Origin: Paraburkholderia diazotrophica
GTDB lineage: Bacteria; Pseudomonadota; Gammaproteobacteria; Burkholderiales; Burkholderiaceae
Direction: 5' to 3'
Assembly (NCBI RefSeq): GCF_900108945.1
Contig: NZ_FNYE01000013.1
Span: 124,001 to 188,000, forward strand
DNA length: 64,000 nucleotides
Below, one piece after another: positions 1 to 9,151 of this stretch (position 1 is its first letter; the number at the start of each line of letters is the position of its first letter). A model generated the notes under the pieces. That model was not told the origin of the DNA and did not search any database. It saw only the letters and a program-made list of their open reading frames with translations. Made by a program: the position numbers and the translations under genes.

Positions 1-1
1 G

Positions 2-496
2 CTCGCCGTCGCGCTGTCGCTGATGCGGCATGTCCGGCACAGCTACCGTCCGCATACGATGGTGCTGGAGCCCGCGCCCTCGACGGGACGCTGGCTGCCC
101 GTGCCCGCGCAGCCGGGAACGATGACGGCGCCGGGGCTCATCGTGTATCGCTTCGGCTCCGATCTGTTCTTCGCGAACGATCACTTCTTCACAGCGGAAG
201 TCTCGCGGCTGATCGACGCGGCGTCGGGTCCGCTGCACTGGTTCGTCGTCGATGCGGGCGCGATCACCGATCTCGACTATTCCGCAGCGCGCACGCTGAA
301 CGATCTGATCGACAACCTGCACGAGCGGAAAATCGGCGTGCTGTTTGGACGGGTGAACCGCTATCTGCGCTCCGATATGGACCGGCACGGCATCACGCAG
401 ACGATCGGCGACTCGAACATCTTCGAAACGCTGCACGAGGCGCTCGCGGCGGCAGGCGTCAGGAGTCCGTCGGCGCACGAACCCGGCGTGCTGTAA
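2..496 (+). CDS. SulP-family anion transporter, C-terminal STAS domain (5' end outside window)
   Basis: This is the cytoplasmic tail of a SulP (sulfate permease/SLC26-type) inner-membrane anion transporter whose membrane part lies before the window. The frame is open from the first bases. The visible residues form one STAS domain: a strand reading IVYRFGSDLFFAN, then WFVVDAGAITDLDYSAA and a helix that continues to LNDLIDNLHERKI. That arrangement is typical of the SulP tail rather than of free anti-sigma antagonists. STAS domains of this family regulate transport or assembly. The substrate cannot be read from this part. The stop is followed 85 bases later by nudC on the same strand. Confidence 0.8.
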   Translation, partial: LAVALSLMRHVRHSYRPHTMVLEPAPSTGRWLPVPAQPGTMTAPGLIVYRFGSDLFFANDHFFTAEVSRLIDAASGPLHWFVVDAGAITDLDYSAARTLNDLIDNLHERKIGVLFGRVNRYLRSDMDRHGITQTIGDSNIFETLHEALAAAGVRSPSAHEPGVL

Positions 497-581
497 GGGT
501 TGCGCCGCGCGGACAGGCGCCACGGAAAAGTACGACATGCCGTGCCATACTTGCGAACCGTCCTCTTCACACGTCAATGCG

Positions 582-1568
582 ATGACCGCCCCTTCCGCTT
601 CCATCGGCTTCAACCTGAACCCGCTCGACCGCCGCTCCGACAAGCGCGACGACGACGCCTTCATCGAACGCCTGCGCAGCGATCCCGCCGCGCGCTTTTT
701 CGTCTTCGATGGCGACGTCCCGTTGCTCAGGCGCGGCGACGGGCAGGATGCGTGGTTTCTCGCCCGTGAAGCAGCCGCATTCGGCGAGCCGCTGCAAAGC
801 GTGTTTCTGGGGCAGCACGACGACGGCAGCGGCCGCTTCGCGCTCGGCTTCACGCTCGGTCTCGAACCCGGCGAAGGGCAGACGCACGGCGTGCTGCACG
901 AGCGCATCGATTTGCGCTCGATTGCGATGCGGGGCCTCGTCGCGCCCGAACTGATCGGCATGCTGGGACAGGCGAAGTCGATGCTCGACTGGCATCGCCG
1001 CCACGGCTTCTGCGCGAACTGCGGCGCGGCGAGCCGTTCGGCGGCGGCAGGCTGGCAACGCGTGTGCGATGCGTGCGGCACGCGGCACTTTCCGCGCGTC
1101 GATCCCGTCGTGATCATGCTGGCGATCGACGGCGAGCGGTGCCTGCTTGGACGCCAGCGCCAGTTTGCGCCTGGCATGTACTCGGCGCTCGCGGGTTTCG
1201 TCGAGCCGGGCGAAACCGTCGAAGATGCCGTGCGCCGCGAAGTGTTCGAAGAAGCCCACGTGACGTGCGCGCAGGTCGTCTACTTCGCGTCGCAGCCGTG
1301 GCCGTTTCCTTCGTCGATGATGATCGGCTGCTTCGCGCGGGCCGCCGACACGCAGATCGTCGTCGACGAGGCGGAGCTCGAAGACGCGCGCTGGTTCACG
1401 CGCGCGGAAGTCGCCGCGATGCTCGCGGGCACGCATGCGAGCGGACTGTCCGCGCCCAAGCCGTTTGCGATCGCGCATCATCTGCTGCGGGCCTACGTCG
1501 AGCGCGGCGAGGCGGTGTTGCAAGGCGATGGCGATCAAACGTTGGCGGCGTCAAGAGCCTCGTCATAA
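582..1568 (+). CDS. nudC: NAD(+)/NADH diphosphatase NudC
   Basis: A Nudix hydrolase that cleaves NADH/NAD+ to NMN(H) and AMP and, in characterised members, removes NAD caps from RNA. The 328-residue protein has the expected order: an N-terminal NudC-like domain, a zinc site made of CANCG near residue 144 and CDACG near residue 162, and a Nudix box from about residue 205 (GFVEPGET...REVFEEAHV). After the box comes SQPWPFPSS, the motif that separates NudC from other Nudix proteins. The Nudix box ends EEAHV rather than the usual EE-x-G, but the metal-binding Glu residues are kept. An upstream in-frame ATG at 537 exists; 582 is preferred because the family begins near MTAPS. Confidence 0.93.
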   Translation: MTAPSASIGFNLNPLDRRSDKRDDDAFIERLRSDPAARFFVFDGDVPLLRRGDGQDAWFLAREAAAFGEPLQSVFLGQHDDGSGRFALGFTLGLEPGEGQTHGVLHERIDLRSIAMRGLVAPELIGMLGQAKSMLDWHRRHGFCANCGAASRSAAAGWQRVCDACGTRHFPRVDPVVIMLAIDGERCLLGRQRQFAPGMYSALAGFVEPGETVEDAVRREVFEEAHVTCAQVVYFASQPWPFPSSMMIGCFARAADTQIVVDEAELEDARWFTRAEVAAMLAGTHASGLSAPKPFAIAHHLLRAYVERGEAVLQGDGDQTLAASRASS

Positions 1569-1611
1569 ACCTGAACTGCCGTGCGCTCGCAAGCGAGAGG
1601 AATATCGCGCT

Positions 1612-2124
1612 TCAGTCGATGACCGCCACGACATTGACCGTCCCCTGGCGGGCCATCTTCGCGTAGGGACACAGGCGCTCGGCATTTCGCACCATCTCTT
1701 CCGCAATGGCCCGCTCGACGCCCGGCATCCGTACGCGGACATCGATGACCAATGCGTAGCCGCCGTCCATCGGATCGCGGCCGAACGCAACCTGCACCTC
1801 GACGGCCGTATCGTCGAGTTCCAGCTTCGCGCGCTTTCCGAGCAGATTCAGCGCGCCATGAAAGCAGGCCGCAAACCCCGCCGCGAACAGCTGCTCGGGA
1901 TTCGTTCCGTTGCCGGGACCGCCGAGCGCCGTCGGCAGCCGCAGATCCACGACGAGATTCCCGTCATCCGAACGGGCCACGCCGGATGCGCGGCCGTGCC
2001 CCGTCTCGCCGCCCGAAACCGTCACCGTCGTCGTGTACAGCGGAGCGAAATCCCGGCCCCGATACCGGTCGAGCAGCGAAAGCGAAGGGGCTTGCAGTGC
2101 CTCGTTGTCTTTTTCGTTGTCCAT
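1612..2124 (-). CDS. ohr: Ohr/OsmC-family organic hydroperoxide resistance protein
   Basis: A thiol peroxidase that reduces organic (lipid) hydroperoxides in the cytoplasm, normally recycled through lipoylated proteins. The 170-residue protein carries the Ohr signature TNPEQLFAAGFAACFHGAL, with the peroxidatic Cys at about residue 87. The resolving Cys is in LCPYAK at about residue 152. The start at 2124 is chosen because AGAGGG lies just upstream and the family begins shortly before this point. The N-terminus is about 20 residues longer than typical Ohr. The usual MarR-type OhrR regulator is not next to it; the nearby divergent gene is a LysR regulator, and any link is unproven. Confidence 0.88.
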   Translation of the reverse strand: MDNEKDNEALQAPSLSLLDRYRGRDFAPLYTTTVTVSGGETGHGRASGVARSDDGNLVVDLRLPTALGGPGNGTNPEQLFAAGFAACFHGALNLLGKRAKLELDDTAVEVQVAFGRDPMDGGYALVIDVRVRMPGVERAIAEEMVRNAERLCPYAKMARQGTVNVVAVID

Positions 2125-2590
2125 GTTGCCCTCTGGCTCGGCGACGAGCGCGCCGGTTCCCTCTGGTTCTCTGTAGACGAGCGTACCCGATTGCCTTCGG
2201 CCCCGATATCGGCGAATCCGCTGCCGTCTCCGACGATTTGCGCGGAACGAACGATCGTATAGCCGGCATCGGCGTTCCGTTTGGTGTTCGCCCGGACCCC
2301 GGACGTATCCGCTTTGAAACGACGTGTCCGCAGGCGCAACCAACATGCTAGGCGAGCGCGGACGGGGGCGGTAGTGCCTTCCACGGCCTCACGGTGTTTC
2401 CAGTCCGGCGTCAATCGAAAGGACGGCCGCCAGAACGCTGTACCGCATCTCTTCAACGTGTCCTACACTACGAAAGCCGGCCTACAGCCCCGCCAACGTT
2501 CTGCGGCTGCGCAAAAAACTCCCGATGCTCGAATACAGACAGGCACCCCGCACGGCTCGGCGATGAAGGTGCCCATGGTCGGAGCCCTCA
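2125..2590. other. Intergenic region between divergent ohr and LysR genes
   Basis: 466 bases with no convincing gene. It must hold the promoters of the ohr-like gene (minus) and the LysR gene (plus). I see no strong palindrome or terminator. Confidence 0.5.
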
Positions 2591-3619
2591 ATGGATCAAC
2601 CGGATATACCGCAGCATGGTTTTCGCGTTGGCCTGCCTAATCCCGCCGATGCCTTGTCGACCTGTTTCGCGACGAGCTACGCGGGCATCATCTCGTTCAT
2701 GGCCGTCGCCACGGAAGGAAGCTTCGCCAGGGCGGGCGAGCGATTGGGAATCGGACGCTCGGCCGTTAGCCGCAATGTCCAGAAGCTCGAAACGCAGCTC
2801 AGCACGCGCCTCTTTCTGCGGACGACTCGGACGACCCATCTGACGCGCGAAGGCGAGCGGTTCTTCGAGAACTGCAACCGGGGCGTGACCCATATCGTCG
2901 AGGCGATGAACGACATGCTGGATCTTCGCCACGGCCCGCCGCGCGGCTTGCTCCGCATCAGCTCGACTGTGGGATTCGGGCGCAAGGTGGTTGCACCGTT
3001 GATTTACACGTTCACCGAAGCCTACCCGGATATCGCAGTCGATCTGCTTCTGGACGACCGCCCTACGGATTTCGCCGCCGAGCAGATCGATGTCGCGTTT
3101 CGCGACGGGCGCATCGAAGACTCCAGCATCATCGCGAAACAACTGATTCCGATGCAGATGGTGCTCTGCGCGTCCCCTCTCTACGCCGAAAAGCGGGGAC
3201 TGCCCACGACGCTCGAAGAACTGGGCCAGCACGAGTGCATCAACTTCCGCTTCTCTGGCGGGCGCGTATTCGAATGGGAATTCAAGGTCGACGGCCATAT
3301 GCGAAAGTTTCTGCCGACGGCGAGACTGACTTTCAACGACGTGGACCTCGTATTGCGCGCAGTTCTCGACGGACATGGCATCGCGCAAATGCCCGGCTAC
3401 CAGATATGCGATCACATCGCGCGCCACGAACTCGTGATGGCTTTGAAGCGGTACGCGCCGGACGATCGCGGCCACTACATCTGCTACCTCTGCCGGCAGC
3501 ATCTGCCGTCACGCATTCGCGTGTTCGTCGATTTCATGACCGAGCAGATCCGGGCGCTCAATTTGCTTTGCTTCGAAGATTTTTATACGGAATGTCCTGA
3601 ACGCGAGCATCACGCATGA
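2591..3619 (+). CDS. LysR-family transcriptional regulator
   Basis: A DNA-binding regulator with an N-terminal winged helix-turn-helix (SYAGIISFMAVATEGSFARAG...LGIGRSAVSRNVQKLE), starting unusually late, about 30 residues in. A periplasmic-binding-protein-like effector domain follows from about residue 120. At 342 residues it is longer than the usual 300. The extra length is the N-terminal 30 residues, so a start near 2678 cannot be excluded, although 2591 gives an ATG with the frame open. It belongs to the group in which the effector domain reads VDLLLDDRPTDFAAEQIDVAFRDG. No neighbour reveals its target; it diverges from the ohr-like gene. Confidence 0.88.
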   Translation: MDQPDIPQHGFRVGLPNPADALSTCFATSYAGIISFMAVATEGSFARAGERLGIGRSAVSRNVQKLETQLSTRLFLRTTRTTHLTREGERFFENCNRGVTHIVEAMNDMLDLRHGPPRGLLRISSTVGFGRKVVAPLIYTFTEAYPDIAVDLLLDDRPTDFAAEQIDVAFRDGRIEDSSIIAKQLIPMQMVLCASPLYAEKRGLPTTLEELGQHECINFRFSGGRVFEWEFKVDGHMRKFLPTARLTFNDVDLVLRAVLDGHGIAQMPGYQICDHIARHELVMALKRYAPDDRGHYICYLCRQHLPSRIRVFVDFMTEQIRALNLLCFEDFYTECPEREHHA

Positions 3620-3789
3620 AAGCCGTCCGTGCCGTGGCGATAGTCTTCTGCAATTGATGCCGCTACGGAAACGGTGAGTGTTGCGATGTGCCTCTACTGA
3701 AGCAGCGACTTGGGACCTACGATTCGGGCATGGTAACGCGGCCGGCCGACTCGGTTGACGAGCCGTCGAGACCGTGAGTGGAGAACATC

Positions 3790-3891
3790 ATGTCTCGTTT
3801 CGGACCTGCGCTCGTATTCGCCGGCTGGATCATCCTCACCGCCGTCAACATCGGACTTGCGCTTGCGGTCTCGTTCAGCGGCGCCGTCTGA
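3790..3891 (+). CDS. Small single-pass membrane protein, 33 residues
   Basis: A short frame preceded by GTGGAG six bases before the ATG, a good ribosome-binding site. The product starts MSRFGPALVFAGWIILTAV and is one hydrophobic helix from about residue 7 to 29 with a small charged N-terminus (Arg3), so an N-in single-span inner-membrane protein is expected. It resembles no family I know. Small proteins of this shape often modulate larger membrane complexes, but nothing adjacent suggests a partner: a LysR gene lies upstream, and a coiled-coil protein on the other strand lies downstream. Confidence 0.55.
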   Translation: MSRFGPALVFAGWIILTAVNIGLALAVSFSGAV

Positions 3892-4010
3892 CGGTTGTCG
3901 ACAAGTCATCGATGAATTGTCGATTTACGGATGAACCGCAGACCGGTCGCAAGCTATAAAGCTGCAACCGGCCACGATCGTCCTACCGCGCACTACGTGC
4001 ACTGCACGCG

Positions 4011-4286
4011 CTACTGTGCCGCGGTTAGCTTCAAGCCCGCTGGCCGCAACGGCGGCGGTACTTCCTGGTGCCCGCGGCGGTCGTCGGATACCTGCTCGAT
4101 GCCTTTCTTCTGCACTTCCTCGCAGAACGCGATGCGCGAGCGGTAGTAGTCCGCCTGCATCTGCGCGTCGAGGACACGTTGCTCGGCCTGATAGAGTTCC
4201 ATCCGTAGATCGTGCAGCGCACGTTCAGCCTGTCTTTCAGGGGCGGCAGAGTGATGTGACGCCCAGCGGATCAGCCATTGCAGCAT
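4011..4286 (-). CDS. Conserved hypothetical helical protein, 91 residues
   Basis: Unknown function. The start at 4286 is fixed by GAGGAGGG seven bases upstream. The product begins MLQWLIRWASHHSA and then forms a charged amphipathic helix (ERALHDLRMELYQAEQRVLDAQMQADYYRSR, described over residues 18 to 48) likely to be a coiled coil. A polar tail ends in PPPLRPAGLKLTAAQ. The short hydrophobic N-terminus is too weak for a clear membrane segment. Similar short proteins are common in Burkholderia relatives. It is transcribed away from the LysR gene at 4693. Confidence 0.65.
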   Translation of the reverse strand: MLQWLIRWASHHSAAPERQAERALHDLRMELYQAEQRVLDAQMQADYYRSRIAFCEEVQKKGIEQVSDDRRGHQEVPPPLRPAGLKLTAAQ

Positions 4287-4692
4287 CGTGGAGCCCTCCT
4301 CTTCGCAGTTGTGCTTATGCGGCATGAAACACGCGCGCTGTTCCTGTTCACCACGGCTCTAGGCTATCAAAAATAAGATAGGCACTTCTGTGTCTTATCG
4401 CACGTGTTGCTAAAACGATACCTCGGCAAATCCCCCGTTGCGCATTGCCGTGGATTGCGGTGTGCATCCCGCCGACCGCGCGGCTCGGCTCGCGATCCCG
4501 TCACAGATTGCGGATGGTTTGCACAATCATTCCAGCCGGGCAGACCAGCCGATTTCAGAGCACGACGAAGCCGCACCCACAGCTCTTGAACCTGAACGCA
4601 CACGTTCACGTTGACGTATAATGCGGTTCATTCTGACTGCATCTCCCGCCGTACCGAAGCGTTCGCGAAGCACGCCGTGGAGCGTTTGAACA
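4287..4692. other. Intergenic region between divergent genes, with an imperfect inverted repeat
   Basis: 406 bases without a gene. It contains ATAAGA (4373-4378) and its complement TCTTAT (4393-4398), 14 bases apart, a layout that could be a LysR-type site for the adjacent regulator. It should also hold the promoters of both flanking genes. The repeat arms are short, so the site is tentative. Confidence 0.35.
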
Positions 4693-5628
4693 GTGGATAC
4701 ATTCACCAACATGCGGATATTCGTGCGCGTCGCGGAAGAAGGCAGCTTCACGGCCGCCGCGCAGCGCCTGAACATCACGACACCCGCCGTATCGCGCGCC
4801 GTCTCCGCGCTCGAAGCCTATCTGCGCACACGCCTGCTGAATCGCAGCACCCGCAGGGTGGTCCTGACAGAAGCCGGGCATCGCTATTTGCAGCGCTGCG
4901 AGCAGATCCTCATGTTCGTCGAACAGGCGGAAGCCGAAGCCGCCGACGCGCAGGTTCGCCCGACAGGTCAATTGCGCGTGCACGCGACGTCGAGTTTCGG
5001 CCAGACGTATGTCACGCCCGCCATCGTTCGCTACCGCGAGCAGTATCCTTCCGTGTCCGTCGATCTCACGCTGTCGCAGCACATGCCCGACATCATCGAC
5101 GAAGGGTATGACGTCAGCGTTCTGTTGAGCGTCGAAGAGTTGCCTGATTCGAGTCTCGTCGCGCAGCGGCTCGGCACGTTGCGCAGCGTGTTGTGTGCGG
5201 CACCCGTCTATCTGCGCGAACACGGCATGCCGCAAGATGTTCACGAACTGTCGCGGCACGCGTGCTTCCAGTTCGTCTCCGCCGTCTATCCCGTCGACCG
5301 CTGGCTGCTCGAAGGTCCGAACGGAATAGAAACCGTGCATCTGCGAGAAGCGGGTTTCAGGATCAACTCGGCCAATGGACTCGCCGTGGCCTTGAAAGAA
5401 GGAATCGGTATTGGTGCCGTGCCGATATCGACGGCGGCAGAAAGCTTGCGCGATGGCTCACTGACTCGCGTGCTGCCGGACTACCGGCTGCAGCCGCTGA
5501 CCGCATACGCACTGTACACGTCGCGACGCTATCTCGATGCCAAGATAAAAACGTTTGTCGAACATCTCAGGGACTTCATTCCGCAGATGCTCGAATCTTA
5601 TGAAGCGAGCCTGAAGAGCATGGCATAA
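4693..5628 (+). CDS. LysR-family transcriptional regulator (GTG start)
   Basis: A 311-residue LysR regulator of the CrgA/DmlR-like group, typical in beta-proteobacteria. The N-terminal helix-turn-helix reads FVRVAEEGSFTAAAQRLN and TTPAVSRAVSALEAYL, and the effector-binding domain runs from about residue 92 to the end. The start codon is GTG at 4693, which puts MDTFTNMRIFVRVAEEGSF at the N-terminus as in the family. It converges on the probable sulfolactate operon, ending 28 bases from its last gene. This proximity may be coincidental, because a dedicated GntR regulator sits at the operon's other end. Confidence 0.9.
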   Translation: MDTFTNMRIFVRVAEEGSFTAAAQRLNITTPAVSRAVSALEAYLRTRLLNRSTRRVVLTEAGHRYLQRCEQILMFVEQAEAEAADAQVRPTGQLRVHATSSFGQTYVTPAIVRYREQYPSVSVDLTLSQHMPDIIDEGYDVSVLLSVEELPDSSLVAQRLGTLRSVLCAAPVYLREHGMPQDVHELSRHACFQFVSAVYPVDRWLLEGPNGIETVHLREAGFRINSANGLAVALKEGIGIGAVPISTAAESLRDGSLTRVLPDYRLQPLTAYALYTSRRYLDAKIKTFVEHLRDFIPQMLESYEASLKSMA

Positions 5629-5655
5629 CGCGCGTGCACGAGCAGCACGAAACGC

Positions 5656-6657
5656 CTATCCGGCCAGCGCCACAAGCTGCGCGTGAAGCGCATCCGGAAT
5701 CTCGATCCCGTCGCGCGCGGCCGCATCGGCGAGACTGCGCCGGCGCTCGCCTGGCAAGCGCACCTCCGCGTCCTGAAGCATCGCGGCGATCAGCGCCTCC
5801 ACTCTCGACAGATACGCTTCGCTGCCCGCCAGCGCGCCCGGATCGATCGCCCAGAACAGATGGCCGATCTGCGATTTATCGCCCTCTTCCGTCAGGAACG
5901 AACCCGCCTCGTAGCCGAAGTTCGCGCCCGCTAGCGCAGCCGCGAGCACTTCGACCATCAGCGCGAGCATCGCGCCTTTCGCGCCGCCGAACGGCAACAT
6001 CATGCCGTCGAGCGCGGCTTTCGCATCGGTGGTCGGCAAGCCGTCGCGCGTCGTCGCCCAGCCTTCGGGAATCGGCTTGCCTTCGCGCGCCGCCACCATG
6101 ATCTTCCCGCGCGCCACGTTCGACAGCGACAAGTCGATCAGCAGCGGCGCTCCATCGCGGCGCGGAAATACAGCCGCAATCGGATTCGTGCCGAACAGAG
6201 AATGTCGCCCGCCCCACGCGGGCATCGCAGCGGGCGCATTGCTGAACGCGAGCCCCACGAGACCCGCCGCGCCGAGCGCTTCGAGGTGATACGCGCCGAC
6301 GCCGAAATGATGGCTGCGCCGCACGCTCGCGACCGCGCTGCCATGCTCGCGCGCGCGGCCGATCAATGTTTCGGTCGCGAGCTCGCAGGCCGGAAACGCC
6401 ATGCCGTCGGCGGCGTCGATCAGCACAGCCGCGTTGCGCGCATTCGCGATGAACGCCTGCGCCTGCGGATCGACACGGCCATTGCGCAACTGCGCGACAT
6501 ACATCGGCAGACGCGCGACACCGTGCGAAGACAGCCCGCGCTCGTCCGCGTAGACGAGCGCGCGCGCCGTCGCCGAGGCCGTCAGCTGCGTCGCGCCCGC
6601 AGCCAGCATTGCGCGCGTGGCGAGCGCATACAGGTCGCCGGATGAAACACGCGTCAT
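5656..6657 (-). CDS. comC: Ldh-family (malate/L-lactate/sulfolactate) NAD(P)-dependent dehydrogenase, ComC-like
   Basis: A 333-residue member of the LDH2/MDH2 fold family, which contains (R)-sulfolactate dehydrogenase ComC as well as malate, ureidoglycolate and 2,3-diketogulonate dehydrogenases. Family features seen are DERGLSSHGVARLP near residue 40, the catalytic RRSHHFG, and WGGRHSLFGTNPIA. The ATG overlaps the stop of the upstream dehydrogenase (ATGA), so the two are translationally coupled. In bacteria that degrade sulfolactate a ComC/SlcC pair interconverts the stereoisomers through sulfopyruvate. The company of a SuyAB-like lyase makes that role likely here, but the family alone does not prove the substrate. 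Confidence 0.72.
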   Translation of the reverse strand: MTRVSSGDLYALATRAMLAAGATQLTASATARALVYADERGLSSHGVARLPMYVAQLRNGRVDPQAQAFIANARNAAVLIDAADGMAFPACELATETLIGRAREHGSAVASVRRSHHFGVGAYHLEALGAAGLVGLAFSNAPAAMPAWGGRHSLFGTNPIAAVFPRRDGAPLLIDLSLSNVARGKIMVAAREGKPIPEGWATTRDGLPTTDAKAALDGMMLPFGGAKGAMLALMVEVLAAALAGANFGYEAGSFLTEEGDKSQIGHLFWAIDPGALAGSEAYLSRVEALIAAMLQDAEVRLPGERRRSLADAAARDGIEIPDALHAQLVALAG

Positions 6658-7634
6658 GTCGAAACTCCTTCCCGTCGTTCTATATCGCGCTCGCCCTCGA
6701 GCAGCGCCTGCGTCACGCGCGCCGCCACGAGCGTGCTGACGCGTTCGTTCGATTGCACTGTGAGTCCCGCGATATGCGGCGTCAAGATCAGGTTCGGCAC
6801 GCCCGCGAGCGGCGATCCCGGCTTGAGCGGCTCGTCGGCGAACACATCGAGCGCCGCGCCGCCGAGGCGCGCGTGCTTCAGCGCGTCGGCGAGCGCACTT
6901 TCGTCGATCACGCCGCCGCGCGACGTATTGACCACTACGGCATGCCGCTTCAGCGTCGACAGTTGCGCGGCCCCAAGCAGATTGCGCGTGCTCTCGACGA
7001 GCGGCACGTGAACCGACACGACATCCGCCGCGCGCAACGCGTCGTCGAATGTCATGCATTGCGCGCCCGTCTCTTTCCAGCACGCAGCGCTCGCCGGCTG
7101 CTGCGGATCGTAGCCCGCCACACGCATGCCGAGCGCGCGCGCCAGTTGCGCGACGAGCTGTCCGATCCCGCCGAAGCCGATCACGGCCAACGTGCTGCCC
7201 GCCGCTTCGCGTCCGTTCGACAGCGCGGTGCGCGGCCATTCGCCCGCCGCCACCGAAGCGCTCGACAGATACGCGCCGCGCAGCAGCATCAACGCCGTCG
7301 CGATCACATACTCCGCGACGGCACGCGCATTCGCGCCCGTCGCAGGCAGCACCTGCACGCCGCGCTGTGCGCACGCCGCGAGATCGATATTGTCGAGCCC
7401 GACACCGAGCCGGCCGACGGCAATCAGTTTCGGCGCGGCATCGAGCAATGCCTGCGTGACCTGCGTGCGGTTGCGCACGATCAGCGCATCGGCATCGGCG
7501 AGCAGGCTGCGCAGCGTGTCGGGCTGATCGACGAGCGATGCATTCGCATGCACGTCGAAATGCTGCCGCAGCGCTTCGATGGCGGATGCATCAATGAACT
7601 CGCTGACGACGACTTTCTTGCGATCGTTCTTCAA
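6654..7634 (-). CDS. slcC: D-2-hydroxyacid dehydrogenase (SerA-like), probable (S)-sulfolactate dehydrogenase
   Basis: A 326-residue NAD-dependent hydroxyacid dehydrogenase. The substrate domain comes first, then the Rossmann motif GFGGIGQLVAQLARALGM near residue 150, the catalytic Arg region VNTSRGGVIDE, and the Glu/His pair ending in TPHIAGLT. The start is TTG at 7634, not ATG: CAGGAG lies about eight bases before it and the TTGA overlaps the stop of the upstream symporter gene. The downstream gene starts in its stop codon as well. SlcC, the known (S)-sulfolactate dehydrogenase, belongs to this family and is found beside comC and suyAB. A phosphoglycerate or other hydroxyacid dehydrogenase is the alternative. 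Confidence 0.7.
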   Translation of the reverse strand: MKNDRKKVVVSEFIDASAIEALRQHFDVHANASLVDQPDTLRSLLADADALIVRNRTQVTQALLDAAPKLIAVGRLGVGLDNIDLAACAQRGVQVLPATGANARAVAEYVIATALMLLRGAYLSSASVAAGEWPRTALSNGREAAGSTLAVIGFGGIGQLVAQLARALGMRVAGYDPQQPASAACWKETGAQCMTFDDALRAADVVSVHVPLVESTRNLLGAAQLSTLKRHAVVVNTSRGGVIDESALADALKHARLGGAALDVFADEPLKPGSPLAGVPNLILTPHIAGLTVQSNERVSTLVAARVTQALLEGERDIERREGVST

Positions 7635-8965
7635 TTCGAGCGCTCCTGTGCATAGGCGGGCGTTCTTTCGCTGATCTCTTCCGCCGTTTCGGCTTCTTCG
7701 TCCTCGCTGCTTATGGCGAGCGGCTCGGCGAGTACCTTGCGCGCGGCTTCGGCATCGAATGCGCCTTCCCAGCGCGCGACCACAAGCGTCGCCACCGCAT
7801 TGCCGATCATGTTGACGATGGCGCGAATCTCGTTGAGCACGCGGTCGATGCCGATGATCAGCGTGATGCCCGCGACGGGGATGATGTCGTGCGTCGACAG
7901 TGTCGCCGTCAGCGCGACGAGCGCCGCGCCCGCGACGCCCGCGCCGCCCTTCGACGTCACCATCAGGATCGCGAGCAGGCCGATCTGCTGAGCCAGCGAC
8001 AGATGCGTATTGGTGGCCTGCGCGATGAAGAGCGACGTCATCGTCAGATAGATCGCCGCGCCGTCGAGGTTGAACGAGTAGCCTGTCGGCAGCACGAGGC
8101 CGACGACAGGCTTCGGGCAGCCGAGGCGTTCGAGCTTTTCCATCAGCCGAGGCAGCACCGATTCCGTCGTCGACGTGCCGAGCACGATCAGCAGTTCTTC
8201 GCGCAGGTACTTGAGCAGCGGCCACAAGCCGACGCCCGTCCAACGGCAGATCGAGCCGAGCACGAGCACGACGAACACGATGCTCGTCAGATAGAAGCAG
8301 ACGATCAGCAGGCCCAGTTGCTGCAACGTGCCGATGCCGTACTTGCCGACCGTGAACGCCATCGCGCCGAATGCGCCGAGCGGCGCGAGCCGCATGATCA
8401 TCTCGACGATCTTCATCAGCGCTTCGCCGCTCTGCTCGATCACGCGCGACAGGAAGCGGCTGCGGCGCGACATGATCGACAGCGCGATGCCGAACAGCAC
8501 CGAGAACAGCAGCACCTGCAACAGATTGCCGCGCGCGAACGCGCCGACCACCGAGTTCGGCACGATCTCTTCGAGGAAGCTCTGCGACGCCGCCGTATGC
8601 ACTTCCGCCACGTAGTGACTGACAGCGTGCGTGTCGAGCGTCTTCGGGTCGATGTTCAGCCCTTCGCCCGGATGCAGCACGTTCGCGACGATGAGACCGA
8701 TGACGAGCGCAAGCGTCGTCACCGCTTCGAAATAGAAAATCGTCTTCAGACCTACACGGCCGACGTGCTTGAGATTTTCCATCCGCGCGATGCCCACCGA
8801 CACGGTGCAAAAGATCACCAGCGTGATCAGCATTTTGATGAGGCGGATGAACGTATCGCCGAATGGCTTCATCTGCACGCCGAGATCCGGCGAGAAGTAG
8901 CCAATGAGAATGCCGGCCGCAAGGCCGATCAGAACCTGCACATAAAGATGTTTGAGCACGCGCAA
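7631..8965 (-). CDS. DctA-like dicarboxylate/cation (DAACS) symporter
   Basis: A 444-residue inner-membrane carrier of the dicarboxylate/amino acid:cation symporter family. The N-terminus LYVQVLIGLAAGILIGYFSP, the serine-rich hairpin region GTSTTESVLPRLMEKLERLG, and LPTGYSFNLDGAAIYLT are family hallmarks for substrate and sodium binding. The start appears to be TTG at 8965, preceded by GGAGACACC. It sits between the lyase genes and the dehydrogenases. This suggests import of a C3 or C4 acid, plausibly sulfolactate, which resembles a dicarboxylate. The 186 bases upstream to suyB contain no gene. Confidence 0.85.
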   Translation of the reverse strand: MRVLKHLYVQVLIGLAAGILIGYFSPDLGVQMKPFGDTFIRLIKMLITLVIFCTVSVGIARMENLKHVGRVGLKTIFYFEAVTTLALVIGLIVANVLHPGEGLNIDPKTLDTHAVSHYVAEVHTAASQSFLEEIVPNSVVGAFARGNLLQVLLFSVLFGIALSIMSRRSRFLSRVIEQSGEALMKIVEMIMRLAPLGAFGAMAFTVGKYGIGTLQQLGLLIVCFYLTSIVFVVLVLGSICRWTGVGLWPLLKYLREELLIVLGTSTTESVLPRLMEKLERLGCPKPVVGLVLPTGYSFNLDGAAIYLTMTSLFIAQATNTHLSLAQQIGLLAILMVTSKGGAGVAGAALVALTATLSTHDIIPVAGITLIIGIDRVLNEIRAIVNMIGNAVATLVVARWEGAFDAEAARKVLAEPLAISSEDEEAETAEEISERTPAYAQERSN

Positions 8966-9151
8966 GATGGTGTCTCCTCCACTCGCTGCTGCTTGAAGTG
9001 AACAGCGTCGCGCATCGTGTGCCGGCCTGATGTTGTTCTATGGCCCGTTACGCACGGTACGCACGCTGTAGCGAAACTGCGTTCGCAAAGCCCGCCGCAC
9101 TCGGCGAGAGCGGGCGGACTTCATGGGGACAATGCGATGTGATCGCGCAGA

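Noticed and set aside
7889..9001. A 370-codon open frame on the plus strand opposite the symporter gene
   Set aside because: It is rich in Arg, His and Gln with no domain, and mirrors the GC-skewed codon positions of the real gene on the minus strand.
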